DNA of 48,764 bases from Ruminococcaceae bacterium YAD3003 (GTDB lineage: Bacteria > Bacillota > Clostridia > Saccharofermentanales > Saccharofermentanaceae), in the NCBI GenBank assembly GCA_900107185.1, contig FNPA01000017.1, positions 1 to 48,764 on the forward strand, given 5' to 3'. The position numbers and the translations under genes are program-made. Positions 1 through 7,871 of this stretch are shown piece by piece (positions within the stretch are counted from its first letter, which is position 1; every line of letters begins with the position of its first letter). Below the pieces are notes generated by a model. It saw nothing but the letters and a program-made list of their open reading frames with translations. It did no database searches and was not told the origin of the DNA.

Positions 1-261
1 GGATAATCCTAAATCGACTGCAACAGATTTAGAAGATTCATGTCCAATTAAGACTCTATTAATAGCATTCAATTTAAACTGATTGGAATATGTCTTTTTC
101 TTGCTGCGCCTGAGAATGTCTGTACCATGTCTATCAGCCAAATTACAAAAATGTCTAACGGTAGTTTTGGCCAAGTGATATTCATCTGCTAAATAATTTA
201 AACTGTATCCCGCTAGATGTTTCTCATAAATCTCAAGTTTTAATTCAAAAGATAGTTTCAT
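1..261 (-). CDS. IS3-family (IS150-like) transposase OrfA, partial
   Basis: The ORF starts at ATG 261 on the minus strand and is open through position 1, giving the first 87 codons. The product begins MKLSFELKLEIYEKHLAGYS and continues with a helix-turn-helix pattern (YSLNYLADEYHLAKTTVRHF) and a second basic block (RRSKKKTYSNQFKLNAINRV). This resembles the DNA-binding OrfA proteins of IS3-family elements of the IS150 group, which bind the terminal inverted repeats and are joined to the OrfB integrase by programmed frameshifting. The matching element end lies just upstream at 269-299. OrfB and the other end are outside the window, so activity cannot be judged. Family assignment is by eye. Confidence 0.75.
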   Translation of the reverse strand, partial: MKLSFELKLEIYEKHLAGYSLNYLADEYHLAKTTVRHFCNLADRHGTDILRRSKKKTYSNQFKLNAINRVLIGHESSKSVAVDLGLS

Positions 262-268
262 ATATAAA

Positions 269-299
269 CCCCCGAAGTTTGTCCAACTTCAGGGGTTCA
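269..299 (-). repeat. Terminal inverted repeat (left end) of the IS3-family element
   Basis: Read on the minus strand the end begins TGAACCCCTGAAGTTGGACA, with the terminal TG and a GTTGGACA-like core as in IS150-type ends. It sits 8-38 bp upstream of the OrfA start, the expected place for the left end. The end is itself an inverted repeat (CCCCTGAAGTT / AACTTCGGGG), so RNA crossing the boundary can fold into a hairpin, which could limit outside transcription reading into the transposase. The partner repeat is outside the window, so a target-site duplication cannot be tested. Confidence 0.65.
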
Positions 300-331
300 C
301 TTCATAAGAAGAGCTTTTTAATTGATTTGCT

Positions 332-1915
332 TTACCTCAGCATATGGCGGCCGTGACCTTGCTTTTCGAATTCAGTTGCATTTTCATCGTTATGCTTTTC
401 AGCTTCAGGTTTTGCTGATCTGAAATCGAAATTCGTTTCTTCGCCGTATTTCCAGCCTTTTTCGAGTGAGACGAAATCCTTTGTGGTCTCATAAGCAGTA
501 ATGGGAAATGAAGAGTCATAATAGAGCTCGACACCGGGTTCAGGTGCAAGTTCGTGCGGGCTGGATTTTGAGAGCATCTCAAGATCATGCTTTTCTCTGC
601 CTCTCATTATCTTTGGAAGAATTTCAGCACATAAATAAGTAGCTCCACCAATGGCGATTGCCAATATGAGCAGTTCAAACGGGTGTTCATAGATAAACAT
701 CATGACTTTAGATGAATTGCTGATCTCTGCAACACCTCTGAGAATTCCCAATAAAATTGCAGGTGCTAAATACATCAGTGCACGAAGAGCAACATTCCAA
801 CTGACTGCTTCTAATCTTGCTTTTCTTCCTGCACGTTCTATTGTTTCCCAGCCTTTTGCATAAGGAAATTCGCCTGATACTTTACCGGTTTGTCCGTTAA
901 CGATGTACTGGTAATTCCTACCATCGTAATTAAAGCTTAAAAACCAGCAGGGAAGAAGCGTATATTTAATGTCCTGATTGTTATACCTTGTTATACTTCC
1001 GCCGGATTCAGGCACAAAATCATCAAATCCAAAAGAAACTTCATCGCATACAGCCAGAGAATACTTATCCAGACGCTTGTAGATCCTTTCGGTCATATCC
1101 ATGGGAAGCTCATCATATTTTTCTGCGAAAAATCCCTGTAAATATTCTGGTTTAAATTTGACGAGTTCAGAAAAATCGAACGGTTCGGCAGCAGCCATTA
1201 AACGGTTGGCAATTTTGACCTCACCATCGAAGGGAACATTCTTAAGTCTGAACTTAACCTTACCGAAAACCAGTTGCTGGTAATTCTTGGAATTGGCTGA
1301 ATGGTTTACTGCATAGGCATCATCAGCCATTTTTCCCATCATGCCTCTTCCTTGAACATTTACTTCGACTTCGGTTGAAATAACCCATGTCGGAACATAA
1401 AGACCTGTCATCTTGTTAAGAAGCTTCTTTGATTTAAAGTCCTTAGGAAGATGATCGATTCCGGCACAATGCTCTTCGAAGATGCTTATAGCTTTTTCCT
1501 TATCAAACTTAAATGGAATGATGTAGTCTGGTTTAAATTCACGAGTAAGTCTTCTGGTTACCAAAGCAGGTGAACCGCAAAAGGCGCAGAATGTTGAAGC
1601 GGTGTTTTTATCCGTAATGATTTCAGCACCACAGGCATTACAAACTACTTCCTGACGGCTCTCGTCATCTTTGCTGACTTCGATTGTTCCATCGTAGTTT
1701 TTCTCTGGTGTTGCAAAACCGAATGAACCGACTTTGTCCAGAGTTTCAGGTTCAAAAAGACCGCCACAGTTTTTGCACAACAGAGCTTCATGCTCCAAAT
1801 TGTATGTCAGATTTGAAGCACAATTCGGACACTTGGCTGAGTCAGCTGAGAATCTTTTAATACGGGAAGGACTGTATTTCCCGTTGTTTTCCATTGGTGT
1901 ATCCCAAATAGCCAT
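332..1915 (-). CDS. Membrane-anchored double zinc-ribbon protein
   Basis: 527 aa. Two CxxC...CxxC zinc ribbons lie at the N terminus: C29/C32/C47/C50 and C92/C95/C110/C113. A long mixed alpha/beta middle region follows, then two hydrophobic helices at about 375-395 and 410-435 and a charged C-terminal tail rich in E, K and H. This arrangement matches proteins annotated as TFIIB-type zinc-ribbon-containing proteins in Clostridia. Their function is unknown; the ribbons may be structural or bind a partner at the membrane. ATG 1915 is preceded by a GAGGGG Shine-Dalgarno. It follows the Lgt-like gene in the same direction after 64 bp. The IS element lies 33 bp beyond its stop and does not interrupt it. 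Confidence 0.7.
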   Translation of the reverse strand: MAIWDTPMENNGKYSPSRIKRFSADSAKCPNCASNLTYNLEHEALLCKNCGGLFEPETLDKVGSFGFATPEKNYDGTIEVSKDDESRQEVVCNACGAEIITDKNTASTFCAFCGSPALVTRRLTREFKPDYIIPFKFDKEKAISIFEEHCAGIDHLPKDFKSKKLLNKMTGLYVPTWVISTEVEVNVQGRGMMGKMADDAYAVNHSANSKNYQQLVFGKVKFRLKNVPFDGEVKIANRLMAAAEPFDFSELVKFKPEYLQGFFAEKYDELPMDMTERIYKRLDKYSLAVCDEVSFGFDDFVPESGGSITRYNNQDIKYTLLPCWFLSFNYDGRNYQYIVNGQTGKVSGEFPYAKGWETIERAGRKARLEAVSWNVALRALMYLAPAILLGILRGVAEISNSSKVMMFIYEHPFELLILAIAIGGATYLCAEILPKIMRGREKHDLEMLSKSSPHELAPEPGVELYYDSSFPITAYETTKDFVSLEKGWKYGEETNFDFRSAKPEAEKHNDENATEFEKQGHGRHMLR

Positions 1916-1979
1916 AATCTACCCCTCGATTGTTAAAGCCTTATTCCTAAAATAATATACATTAAGGGTTTATATGGTG

Positions 1980-2684
1980 TCAACGATACTTGATTTTTAG
2001 AACCTTCTGCCAAATAAATATAAGACCGACAGCAATAACTCCGGCTAAGAGAACTTTGAGCTGGCCGGATTCGATAATGTGCCCTTCGTGGTAGTACTTA
2101 AGATACTCCAAAGCATATCTGACAGGTATAAGCATCGCGAAAGTAATATAGATTGCCTTGAGTTTGTTTTTCAATTTGAAAATAAGAATAGATGAAATGA
2201 CAAACACAATAATGAAAAATGCCATATCAATAAGCTGAGTCGGGAAATAGGAACCTGCATTGGCACCGTGATATACAATCGCCATAGGACCTGTGTATTC
2301 TTTTCCGTGACAGCATCCCGCAAAAAGACATCCGAACTTTGCAAGTCCGTACATTAACGGAGCAGAAGCTACAAAAGATGCCATTACATAGTCAGGCTTG
2401 TCTTTGATTACCAATCCGGAAATAAAGATACCTGCAACCAGGCCGACCGCAGCACCAAGACCTGAAAAACCCATTTCCAAACCATCAGGTGTAATTCTGA
2501 TAACTACAAGTACCGACGTAACCAGTGTACAGACAAGTGTGAGTAAACTGGTGTATATCATGGTCTGTTTTGCCACTCCGAATTTGCGCATATATATGAG
2601 CGCAACAACAAAGCCCACAACAACAGCTGTAATTACAGCTAACCCGTATGGTGACCAAGTAAACGAGGGAATGTTAATTTGCAT
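1980..2684 (-). CDS. Lgt-like (prolipoprotein diacylglyceryl transferase family) membrane protein
   Basis: 234 aa with about seven transmembrane helices. The signature KFGCLFAGCCHGKE (116-129) corresponds to the Lgt motif R-x-G-C/N-F-x-x-G...G, and FPTQLID (147-153) to the conserved PTQL segment. Lgt moves a diacylglyceryl group from phosphatidylglycerol to the lipobox cysteine of prolipoproteins. Here the arginine of the signature is replaced by Lys116 and the protein is shorter than typical Lgt (about 260-300 aa), so it may be a divergent paralogue and not the housekeeping enzyme. Its stop lies 64 bp before the zinc-ribbon gene, and its start is 3 bp after the stop of the upstream Q/P-rich gene, so translation is probably coupled. 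Confidence 0.7.
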   Translation of the reverse strand: MQINIPSFTWSPYGLAVITAVVVGFVVALIYMRKFGVAKQTMIYTSLLTLVCTLVTSVLVVIRITPDGLEMGFSGLGAAVGLVAGIFISGLVIKDKPDYVMASFVASAPLMYGLAKFGCLFAGCCHGKEYTGPMAIVYHGANAGSYFPTQLIDMAFFIIVFVISSILIFKLKNKLKAIYITFAMLIPVRYALEYLKYYHEGHIIESGQLKVLLAGVIAVGLIFIWQKVLKIKYR

Positions 2685-2687
2685 TTA

Positions 2688-3266
2688 TTACATACCCTGA
2701 CACTCTCTGCTTATATAAGCGCACATAGCTATCAGAATGACAAATGCGATTACCGACGCAATCAGTAATCCGATATAAATCCACATGAGAACCTTAGAGA
2801 ATGTATTCTTATACTTTACTCTTGCAATGATCATACAGACCCAAGATCCGATATAAGATCCACCCACAAGAGTGGAAAGAATGGTAGATACTATTGATGT
2901 TGATTCATAGCTGTCAGCAATGCTGCCCACGTTCTCGACAATACCACCCAAAATTCCGGTAGAAATATACGGGAGGAGCATCAGGCCAAGCGAAATAAAA
3001 CAGAGGATATTACCCTTTTTGTTGTTTTCTTTCTTGATGCGCTCTTCTTCTGTGGGAATAGGGGTACCCAACACAGGATCTACAGGATAAACAGGAGCAG
3101 CATACTGACCGGGAACCTGCTGGTATTGAGGATACTGCTGATAAACAGGTTGAGGTGCCTGCTGATAAGTGGGCTGTGGTGCCTGCTGATAAACAGGTTG
3201 CTGAACGGGCTGGGTCTGAGGTTCTGCGGGCTGCTGAAAATTATTAATGTTGTTATTGTTATCCAT
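2688..3266 (-). CDS. Membrane protein with Q/P-rich repeat N terminus
   Basis: 192 aa. Residues about 10-60 are low complexity, with near-tandem units of the type QQAPQPxY. A short charged linker (EEERIKKENNKKGN) follows and then four hydrophobic segments that look like a small DUF4190-type integral membrane domain. The Q/P/Y-rich tail probably lies in the cytoplasm and could bind partners; no catalytic motif is visible. ATG 3266 has a GGGAG Shine-Dalgarno. It is the first gene of the minus-strand group that continues into the Lgt-like and zinc-ribbon genes. Function unknown. Confidence 0.65.
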   Translation of the reverse strand: MDNNNNINNFQQPAEPQTQPVQQPVYQQAPQPTYQQAPQPVYQQYPQYQQVPGQYAAPVYPVDPVLGTPIPTEEERIKKENNKKGNILCFISLGLMLLPYISTGILGGIVENVGSIADSYESTSIVSTILSTLVGGSYIGSWVCMIIARVKYKNTFSKVLMWIYIGLLIASVIAFVILIAMCAYISRECQGM

Positions 3267-3358
3267 TTCAAATCTCCCTTAATCACAACTGAAATTGTGT
3301 TTCCGTTCGTATTCTATCATAAGTTTAAAGTTAAAAATTAAATGATATTGCTTTATAA

Positions 3359-3469
3359 GTCGAGAAAAACGTAGACAAGAGACCGGTTGTTCCGTTTCTT
3401 AAGAAAAACATCGCAAAACTTAAAGGTAAGAAACTGGCTGTTTTAGCTGTGCCGCTTTGGAACCGCTGA
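3359..3469 (+). pseudogene. Gene remnant, C-terminal 36 codons only
   Basis: An open frame without a start codon runs from just after an in-frame TAA (3356-3358) to TGA 3467-3469. Its last part reads KKNIAKLKGKKLAVLAVPLW and uses the same codons as the neighbouring genes, so it looks like a real protein end and not random sequence. The pattern FLKKN-x5-KGKK-hydrophobic strand recalls C-terminal parts of flavodoxin-like proteins, but that is a guess. No upstream coding part is visible. It is probably what is left after a deletion. Confidence 0.35.
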
Positions 3470-3489
3470 TCAAATGGATAAATAATTGA

Positions 3490-3525
3490 AAAAGGCTTCC
3501 TGTGATAACCACGGGAAGCCTTTTT
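3490..3525 (-). terminator. Rho-independent terminator after tRNA-Leu
   Basis: AAAGGCTTCC and GGGAAGCCTTTTT form a strong stem around a 12-nt loop. On the minus strand it directly follows the CCA end of tRNA-Leu and ends in a T run. It can also act on plus-strand transcripts. Confidence 0.85.
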
Positions 3526-3526
3526 C

Positions 3527-3609
<83 letters not shown>

Positions 3610-3621
3610 GTATCGCGGAAC

Positions 3622-3650
3622 ATTATAGCAAAAAAATAAAGAAGTGATAA
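3622..3650 (-). promoter_or_regulatory. Promoter of tRNA-Leu
   Basis: On the minus strand TTATCA (3650-3645), a 17-bp spacer and a perfect TATAAT (3627-3622) end 12 bp before the tRNA 5' end. This is a standard sigma-70/SigA arrangement. Confidence 0.7.
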
Positions 3651-3695
3651 GATTGACTGGTAAGTTGTGAAAGTGACAAAACAAGGAGTTTTTTG

Positions 3696-4679
3696 GTGTC
3701 TGACAAAAGAAAGCGTAAAGAAAATATCGTTACGGCTCTCCTTATTGCCGGAATGGCTATCGTTATCGGTGGCACCATCATTTTCATTGTTAAGTTTTCA
3801 AAAGATGGTGGTGGTATTCTGCAGTTAACAGCAGGTATGACTGAGGCATCTGACTGGTCATCTGATAGTCAGACAGAATCTGAAACCACTTCTGAAACAA
3901 CTACAGAACCTACGAACACACCTGAACCGACTGCAACTCCGGAGCCTACTCCGACTCCTGAACCGACACCCACACCAGAACCGACAGCTACACCTGTCCC
4001 TGAAAAGCTTACCAGTCTTTCAGGATATGCTCCGGGTGACGTTATAAGCAGCGATAAGATAGACAGAGATAATCTTTCACAATATTTCACTTCGCACATG
4101 ATAGAAGAAGGCGACAGCATTTTTAACAGGATTTACGGTCAGTCCTACGTTGATAATGACAACATCTATCTTTCGGATCTCAGATATCTGAAAATGCTCC
4201 ATATTAATTTTGACGGACAATATCAGGTAGGTGAGATGATTGTAAATGAAGATGTAGCCGGTGAAGTGTTGGAGATCTTCGAGATCCTCTGCGCTGAAGG
4301 CTATCAGATCTATTCGATGTATCTTATTGATGATTTCTGGGCAGGTAATCCCGACGATTCAGATTGGTATTCGATAGATGCGAATAACACTTCGTGCTTC
4401 TGTTATCGAACAGCTACTGGTTCAGGAAATCTTTCTAAACATGCGCTCGGCAGGGCAATCGATATCAATCCTCAGCAGAATCCCTATGTAAAGTATTATG
4501 ACGGTGAAGCGCATTATTCACATGATAATGCGTCAGCTTATGTTTATGACAGAGATAATTACGATCACATGATTACAACTTCTGACAGGGCTTATGATCT
4601 GTTTACCGCTTACGGATGGGAATGGGGCGGAAACTGGAGCAGTCCTAAGGATTTTCAGCATTTTCAGAAATCCTGGTAA
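3696..4679 (+). CDS. Membrane-anchored M15-family D-Ala-D-Ala carboxypeptidase
   Basis: About 327 aa. The best start is GTG 3696, seven bases after AAGGAG; TTG 3693 is too close. A basic N terminus is followed by one membrane helix (about 14-35), then a linker of PEPTPT/PEPTAT units (about 70-105) that would span the wall. The C-terminal part is an M15_4 (VanY-like) domain: SKHALGRAID supplies zinc ligands H249 and D256 and DFQHFQ supplies H322. Such enzymes trim the terminal D-Ala of peptidoglycan stem peptides outside the cell. It lies between tRNA-Leu and a DeoR gene and no partner is evident. There is no vanR/vanS next to it, so it is more likely a housekeeping enzyme than a resistance gene. 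Confidence 0.85.
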   Translation: MSDKRKRKENIVTALLIAGMAIVIGGTIIFIVKFSKDGGGILQLTAGMTEASDWSSDSQTESETTSETTTEPTNTPEPTATPEPTPTPEPTPTPEPTATPVPEKLTSLSGYAPGDVISSDKIDRDNLSQYFTSHMIEEGDSIFNRIYGQSYVDNDNIYLSDLRYLKMLHINFDGQYQVGEMIVNEDVAGEVLEIFEILCAEGYQIYSMYLIDDFWAGNPDDSDWYSIDANNTSCFCYRTATGSGNLSKHALGRAIDINPQQNPYVKYYDGEAHYSHDNASAYVYDRDNYDHMITTSDRAYDLFTAYGWEWGGNWSSPKDFQHFQKSW

Positions 4680-4690
4680 ATGAAAGAAAT

Positions 4691-4719
4691 TTGACTATGT
4701 GATTTTCACTTGATAAGAT
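4691..4719 (+). promoter_or_regulatory. Promoter of the DeoR gene, probably giving a leaderless mRNA
   Basis: TTGACT (4691-4696), a 17-bp spacer and TAAGAT (4714-4719) end 6 bp before ATG 4726. Transcription should start at or within a base or two of the A of the start codon, and no Shine-Dalgarno is present. Confidence 0.65.
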
Positions 4720-4725
4720 TTGAGC

Positions 4726-5502
4726 ATGAATAATCCTGACAGAAGAAAACAAATCCTGGACATACTTGCAGAAGAGGGCGAGATCAATACGACCGTTCTC
4801 TCCACAAGGCTCGGTGTAACCGGAGCTACCATCAGAACTGATATTAGAGCACTCGAGAGAGAAGGCGCTATTATAAGGTTCCACGGTGGTATTAAGCTGC
4901 CTCACAAGATGTCTTCATACAGCGGCGAGAACTATATGGTCAGAGCCGTTACACACGTTGATCTCAAGAATGCAATCGGTGCAAAGGCTGCGAGCCTTGT
5001 AGGCAGCGGCAACACCATTTTTATGGATGCGAGCTCTACGACTTTTCACATGATTCCGTACCTCAAAAAGGTTAAGGATGTAACGGTCATTACTAATGGT
5101 ATCCATACTGCGATGGAGCTCCAGAGAAACAGCAATTTCAAATCCATCATTATCCTCGGAGGCATGTTAAGACCGCACTCCGGTGCAATTGAAGGACTCT
5201 CATCCAAGGAGATGATCGGAAGATTGTCAGCTGAGTTTTATTTTGTTTCAGGTAACGGCTTTTCAGCTGAAGCAGGACTTTCAGGTGATAATTTCTTTGA
5301 ACTTGAGCTCAAGCGTCTTTGCGCTGACCGTGCCAAGAAAATCGTTGCGCTGATAGATTCTACTAAGCTCGGTACTGATTCAGCATCATCATTCATTCCT
5401 GCGGACAGGATCGATTATCTTGTTACTGATTCCGGAGCTTCTCCCGAGAGCGTTGCTTTGTGCCGCGCTAAGGGAATCGAAGTCCTCATCGGAGAAGTTT
5501 AA
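4726..5502 (+). CDS. DeoR-family transcriptional regulator
   Basis: 258 aa from ATG 4726; a TTG two codons upstream is less likely given the promoter position. Residues about 3-57 form the DeoR winged helix (RRKQILDILAEEGEINTTVL, then the recognition helix VTGATIRTDIRALE) and GGIKLPHK ends it. The C-terminal DeoRC domain (about 75-235) has the sugar-phosphate sensor pattern (IGAKAASLVGSGNTIFMDAS, VTNGIHTAMEL, LGGMLRPHSGAIEG). These regulators usually repress carbohydrate operons and are relieved by a phosphorylated sugar. No kinase or transporter gene is adjacent; the sialate-esterase-like gene downstream is a possible target. The transcript is probably leaderless. Confidence 0.9.
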   Translation: MNNPDRRKQILDILAEEGEINTTVLSTRLGVTGATIRTDIRALEREGAIIRFHGGIKLPHKMSSYSGENYMVRAVTHVDLKNAIGAKAASLVGSGNTIFMDASSTTFHMIPYLKKVKDVTVITNGIHTAMELQRNSNFKSIIILGGMLRPHSGAIEGLSSKEMIGRLSAEFYFVSGNGFSAEAGLSGDNFFELELKRLCADRAKKIVALIDSTKLGTDSASSFIPADRIDYLVTDSGASPESVALCRAKGIEVLIGEV

Positions 5503-5528
5503 GCATTTTTAAGGCAAATTCTAAAAAT

Positions 5529-5557
5529 TTCTTTTTATATTTAATTTAATGTATAAT
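5529..5557 (+). promoter_or_regulatory. Likely promoter of the esterase-like gene
   Basis: A perfect TATAAT at 5552-5557 follows a 17-bp spacer from a weak -35 (TTCTTT, 5529-5534), in an AT-rich gap after the DeoR gene. The start would be about 35 nt before ATG 5598. Confidence 0.5.
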
Positions 5558-5597
5558 ACTCGGATAAAGTCATTCTCACTTGGCCGAGGTAAGAAAG

Positions 5598-7856
5598 ATG
5601 CAAATTAATCCGATTATTTTGCCCAGCTGGCTCACGAGTAAATGTGTTTTCCAGCAGGGAGTAGAACTTAAGATCGAGGGTGTAGCTGCACCTAGTGCTA
5701 CCATCACACTCGAAGTAGTCAAGGATCCTACTGACGGTCGTAAGGTCAGTAAGCTTGATACAGACTACGGTGTAATCTTAAGCCGTGAAGTTACAACTTC
5801 TTCGAAGGGAAAGTTCAGTTTTACCATTCCGCCTTATAAGGCTTCAGGCGACGCTTATACGTTTACGTTTAAGTGCCTTACTGACCAGACTGTACTTACG
5901 GATATCCGATGCGGTGATGTCTGGGTTTTCTTAGGTTCTGATTTCCTCTCGATTCCTATGAAGGAAGCTAATGCGACCAAGGCGCCTCTGAAGCGTAAGG
6001 TCATGAATTATCTGAGATTCTTCTCACCTGTAAGATCAGGTCTTGAAGAGGGTGAAGAGGTTTATCCTGCAGATGACAAGGAATACTACAAGAATGCTGA
6101 GTGGATCAAGGTTACAGAAACCAAGAAACTCGCTGAAGTTTCATCTTCCGCTTTTGCTTTTGCATACCGTTTGAGTGACCAGATCTCATATCCTGTAGGT
6201 ATTGTTGATCTCTCATACAACGATTCCACTATCCTTAACTGGATAGCTCCTTTCGCTATGGACAGAGTAGAGGCATTGAAGGATGTTGTTGAATCAATGG
6301 GCCTGTATCTGGACAAAGAGGGATATGAGAAGCTTCTTTGGATAGATAAGCGTAAAAAGATGGTCGTTGAACTCAAGGAAGAATTCGAAAAGACCAAGGA
6401 AATAGGTGATATTGATATCGGCATGCAGGATGAACTCAAGCAGTTGCAGGGTGAAGATCCTGATGACATCCAGCCGCTTGATATTGACTTCCCGACAGCC
6501 GGCGACAGTTCACTTAATGATGCTAAGGGACACAAGGAGAATATTTCTTTCTCAAGTGCAAGTCAGCTCGACTTCAATATGATTCCTGAGAAAAAGGAGA
6601 ACCCCGGTAAGCTCAGTGAGGAAGACGAGAAGAAGTTTATCAAGCTCAAGTACAGAATGTCCATCCTCTACAGAACAAAGCTGGTTCCTCTTAAGAATCT
6701 TGCAGTAAGAGGATTCTGTTTCTCACCTGATAAGGGCGAGCTCCTCTTCGAGAGATATGATCTGTTCCTCATGGGACTTCTTACAACTCTTGCAGAAGTG
6801 TTTGAACCGAAGGAAGTTTTCGATGAAGCAGTTATGCCTTCGATCCTCTTCGTAACGATGCACCCTGATGATGTTGATTTTGAGAATCCTTACAGTGTTC
6901 TCGAATTCAATGAGAACTTCACAGCATTTACGAAGCTTCTTTCGATGCCTTCAGGAATTGTAAGCATGCACGATATGCTCCTTCCTGATAAGACAATCAG
7001 CTTCATCCTCGGTACGAGACTTGCAACCATTGCTTTGGGAACACATTTCTCACCTAAGATGAGTAAGTCTTCACCTGAACCTAACGATATAGAGATTGCA
7101 GGAAATAAGAGAATCATTAAGTTCAACAATCTCGGTTCAGGACTTAATGCACAGGATGCAACAGGTGAGATCACAGGATTTGCAGTTGCCGGTGCTGACC
7201 GTATTTTCTATCCGGCTCATGCAAAGAGTCTGTATGGCATGTGCATTATGGTCTGGAGAGACGATATCGAAGAACCGCAGTCAATTACTTACGGTTTTAC
7301 TCCTTTCCCGCACGATGCAACTCTCAAGAACGGTGAGGATCTTCCTATTCTTCCGTTCAGATTCGACAGGGAGCCTGCATATTTTGCACCTGATCTGAGC
7401 TTTACTCATTGTGATAAATTGGAATTTGTCGGTAAGAGAACGCCTGAGTCTGAATTCGAGACGCTCGAAATGTACAGAACATTTAAGGGCAAAGGAATCA
7501 TTTCCCAGGATAACATCCACAAGCTCACAGGCAGTGCTTCATTAAGGATCCGTTATGAGACAGATAAGTCACTCTACGGATTCGAACCCTGCCTTGAATA
7601 CGCATCGCTTTTCGCTCCTATTGAGATTTACGGCAGATCGAGGATCCAGTTGTCGATCTTCAATCCTGACCAGAAAAAGAAGAAGCTCATTGTTGAAGAT
7701 TTCGGTGAGGCCGAGATCAGACAGCAGCTTACCTGGCAGACGATTACTCTTGATTATTCAGAAGACGGTCCTATCAGACTCAACAGTCTCAGGATCTATA
7801 TTGAAGACAAGGAACGTAACGGCGAGATCTATATTGATGCGATCAACTTTATCTGA
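5598..7856 (+). CDS. Sialate O-acetylesterase-like protein with replaced catalytic residues
   Basis: 752 aa from ATG 5598 (GAGGT Shine-Dalgarno 8 nt upstream; TTG 5580 is an alternative). No signal peptide, so cytoplasmic. The N terminus follows the sialate O-acetylesterase pattern: LPSWLTSKCVFQQGVELKIEG, then GKFSFTIPPYKASGDAYTFT and GDVWVFLGSDFL at 106-117. In active members this last motif is GEVWLCSGQSNM, so the nucleophilic serine position is Asp115. The WYQGESN segment is replaced by FCFSPDKGE (373-381), and the D-x-H-P-x3-K-x3-G-x-R-L-A region reads DKTISFILGTRLA (464-476), without the catalytic histidine. An extra charged stretch (about 240-340) and a C-terminal beta-sandwich-like domain (about 620-752) follow. 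It may be a binding or sensory protein. The AraC gene starts 15 bp later. Confidence 0.7.
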   Translation: MQINPIILPSWLTSKCVFQQGVELKIEGVAAPSATITLEVVKDPTDGRKVSKLDTDYGVILSREVTTSSKGKFSFTIPPYKASGDAYTFTFKCLTDQTVLTDIRCGDVWVFLGSDFLSIPMKEANATKAPLKRKVMNYLRFFSPVRSGLEEGEEVYPADDKEYYKNAEWIKVTETKKLAEVSSSAFAFAYRLSDQISYPVGIVDLSYNDSTILNWIAPFAMDRVEALKDVVESMGLYLDKEGYEKLLWIDKRKKMVVELKEEFEKTKEIGDIDIGMQDELKQLQGEDPDDIQPLDIDFPTAGDSSLNDAKGHKENISFSSASQLDFNMIPEKKENPGKLSEEDEKKFIKLKYRMSILYRTKLVPLKNLAVRGFCFSPDKGELLFERYDLFLMGLLTTLAEVFEPKEVFDEAVMPSILFVTMHPDDVDFENPYSVLEFNENFTAFTKLLSMPSGIVSMHDMLLPDKTISFILGTRLATIALGTHFSPKMSKSSPEPNDIEIAGNKRIIKFNNLGSGLNAQDATGEITGFAVAGADRIFYPAHAKSLYGMCIMVWRDDIEEPQSITYGFTPFPHDATLKNGEDLPILPFRFDREPAYFAPDLSFTHCDKLEFVGKRTPESEFETLEMYRTFKGKGIISQDNIHKLTGSASLRIRYETDKSLYGFEPCLEYASLFAPIEIYGRSRIQLSIFNPDQKKKKLIVEDFGEAEIRQQLTWQTITLDYSEDGPIRLNSLRIYIEDKERNGEIYIDAINFI

Positions 7857-7871
7857 AGAGAGGATCAGTAA

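Noticed and set aside
3696-4679. VanY-type vancomycin resistance
   Set aside because: Only the M15 domain supports it. No vanH/A/X or vanRS genes are near, and such peptidases are common housekeeping enzymes.
5580-5597. TTG 5580 as start of the esterase-like gene
   Set aside because: The GAGGT site would fall inside the gene; ATG 5598 is correctly spaced from it.
6086-6535. Antisense frames inside large genes (for example opposite the esterase-like gene)
   Set aside because: They are shadows of the coding frame: no ribosome sites, Ser/Leu-rich composition, no recognisable motifs.
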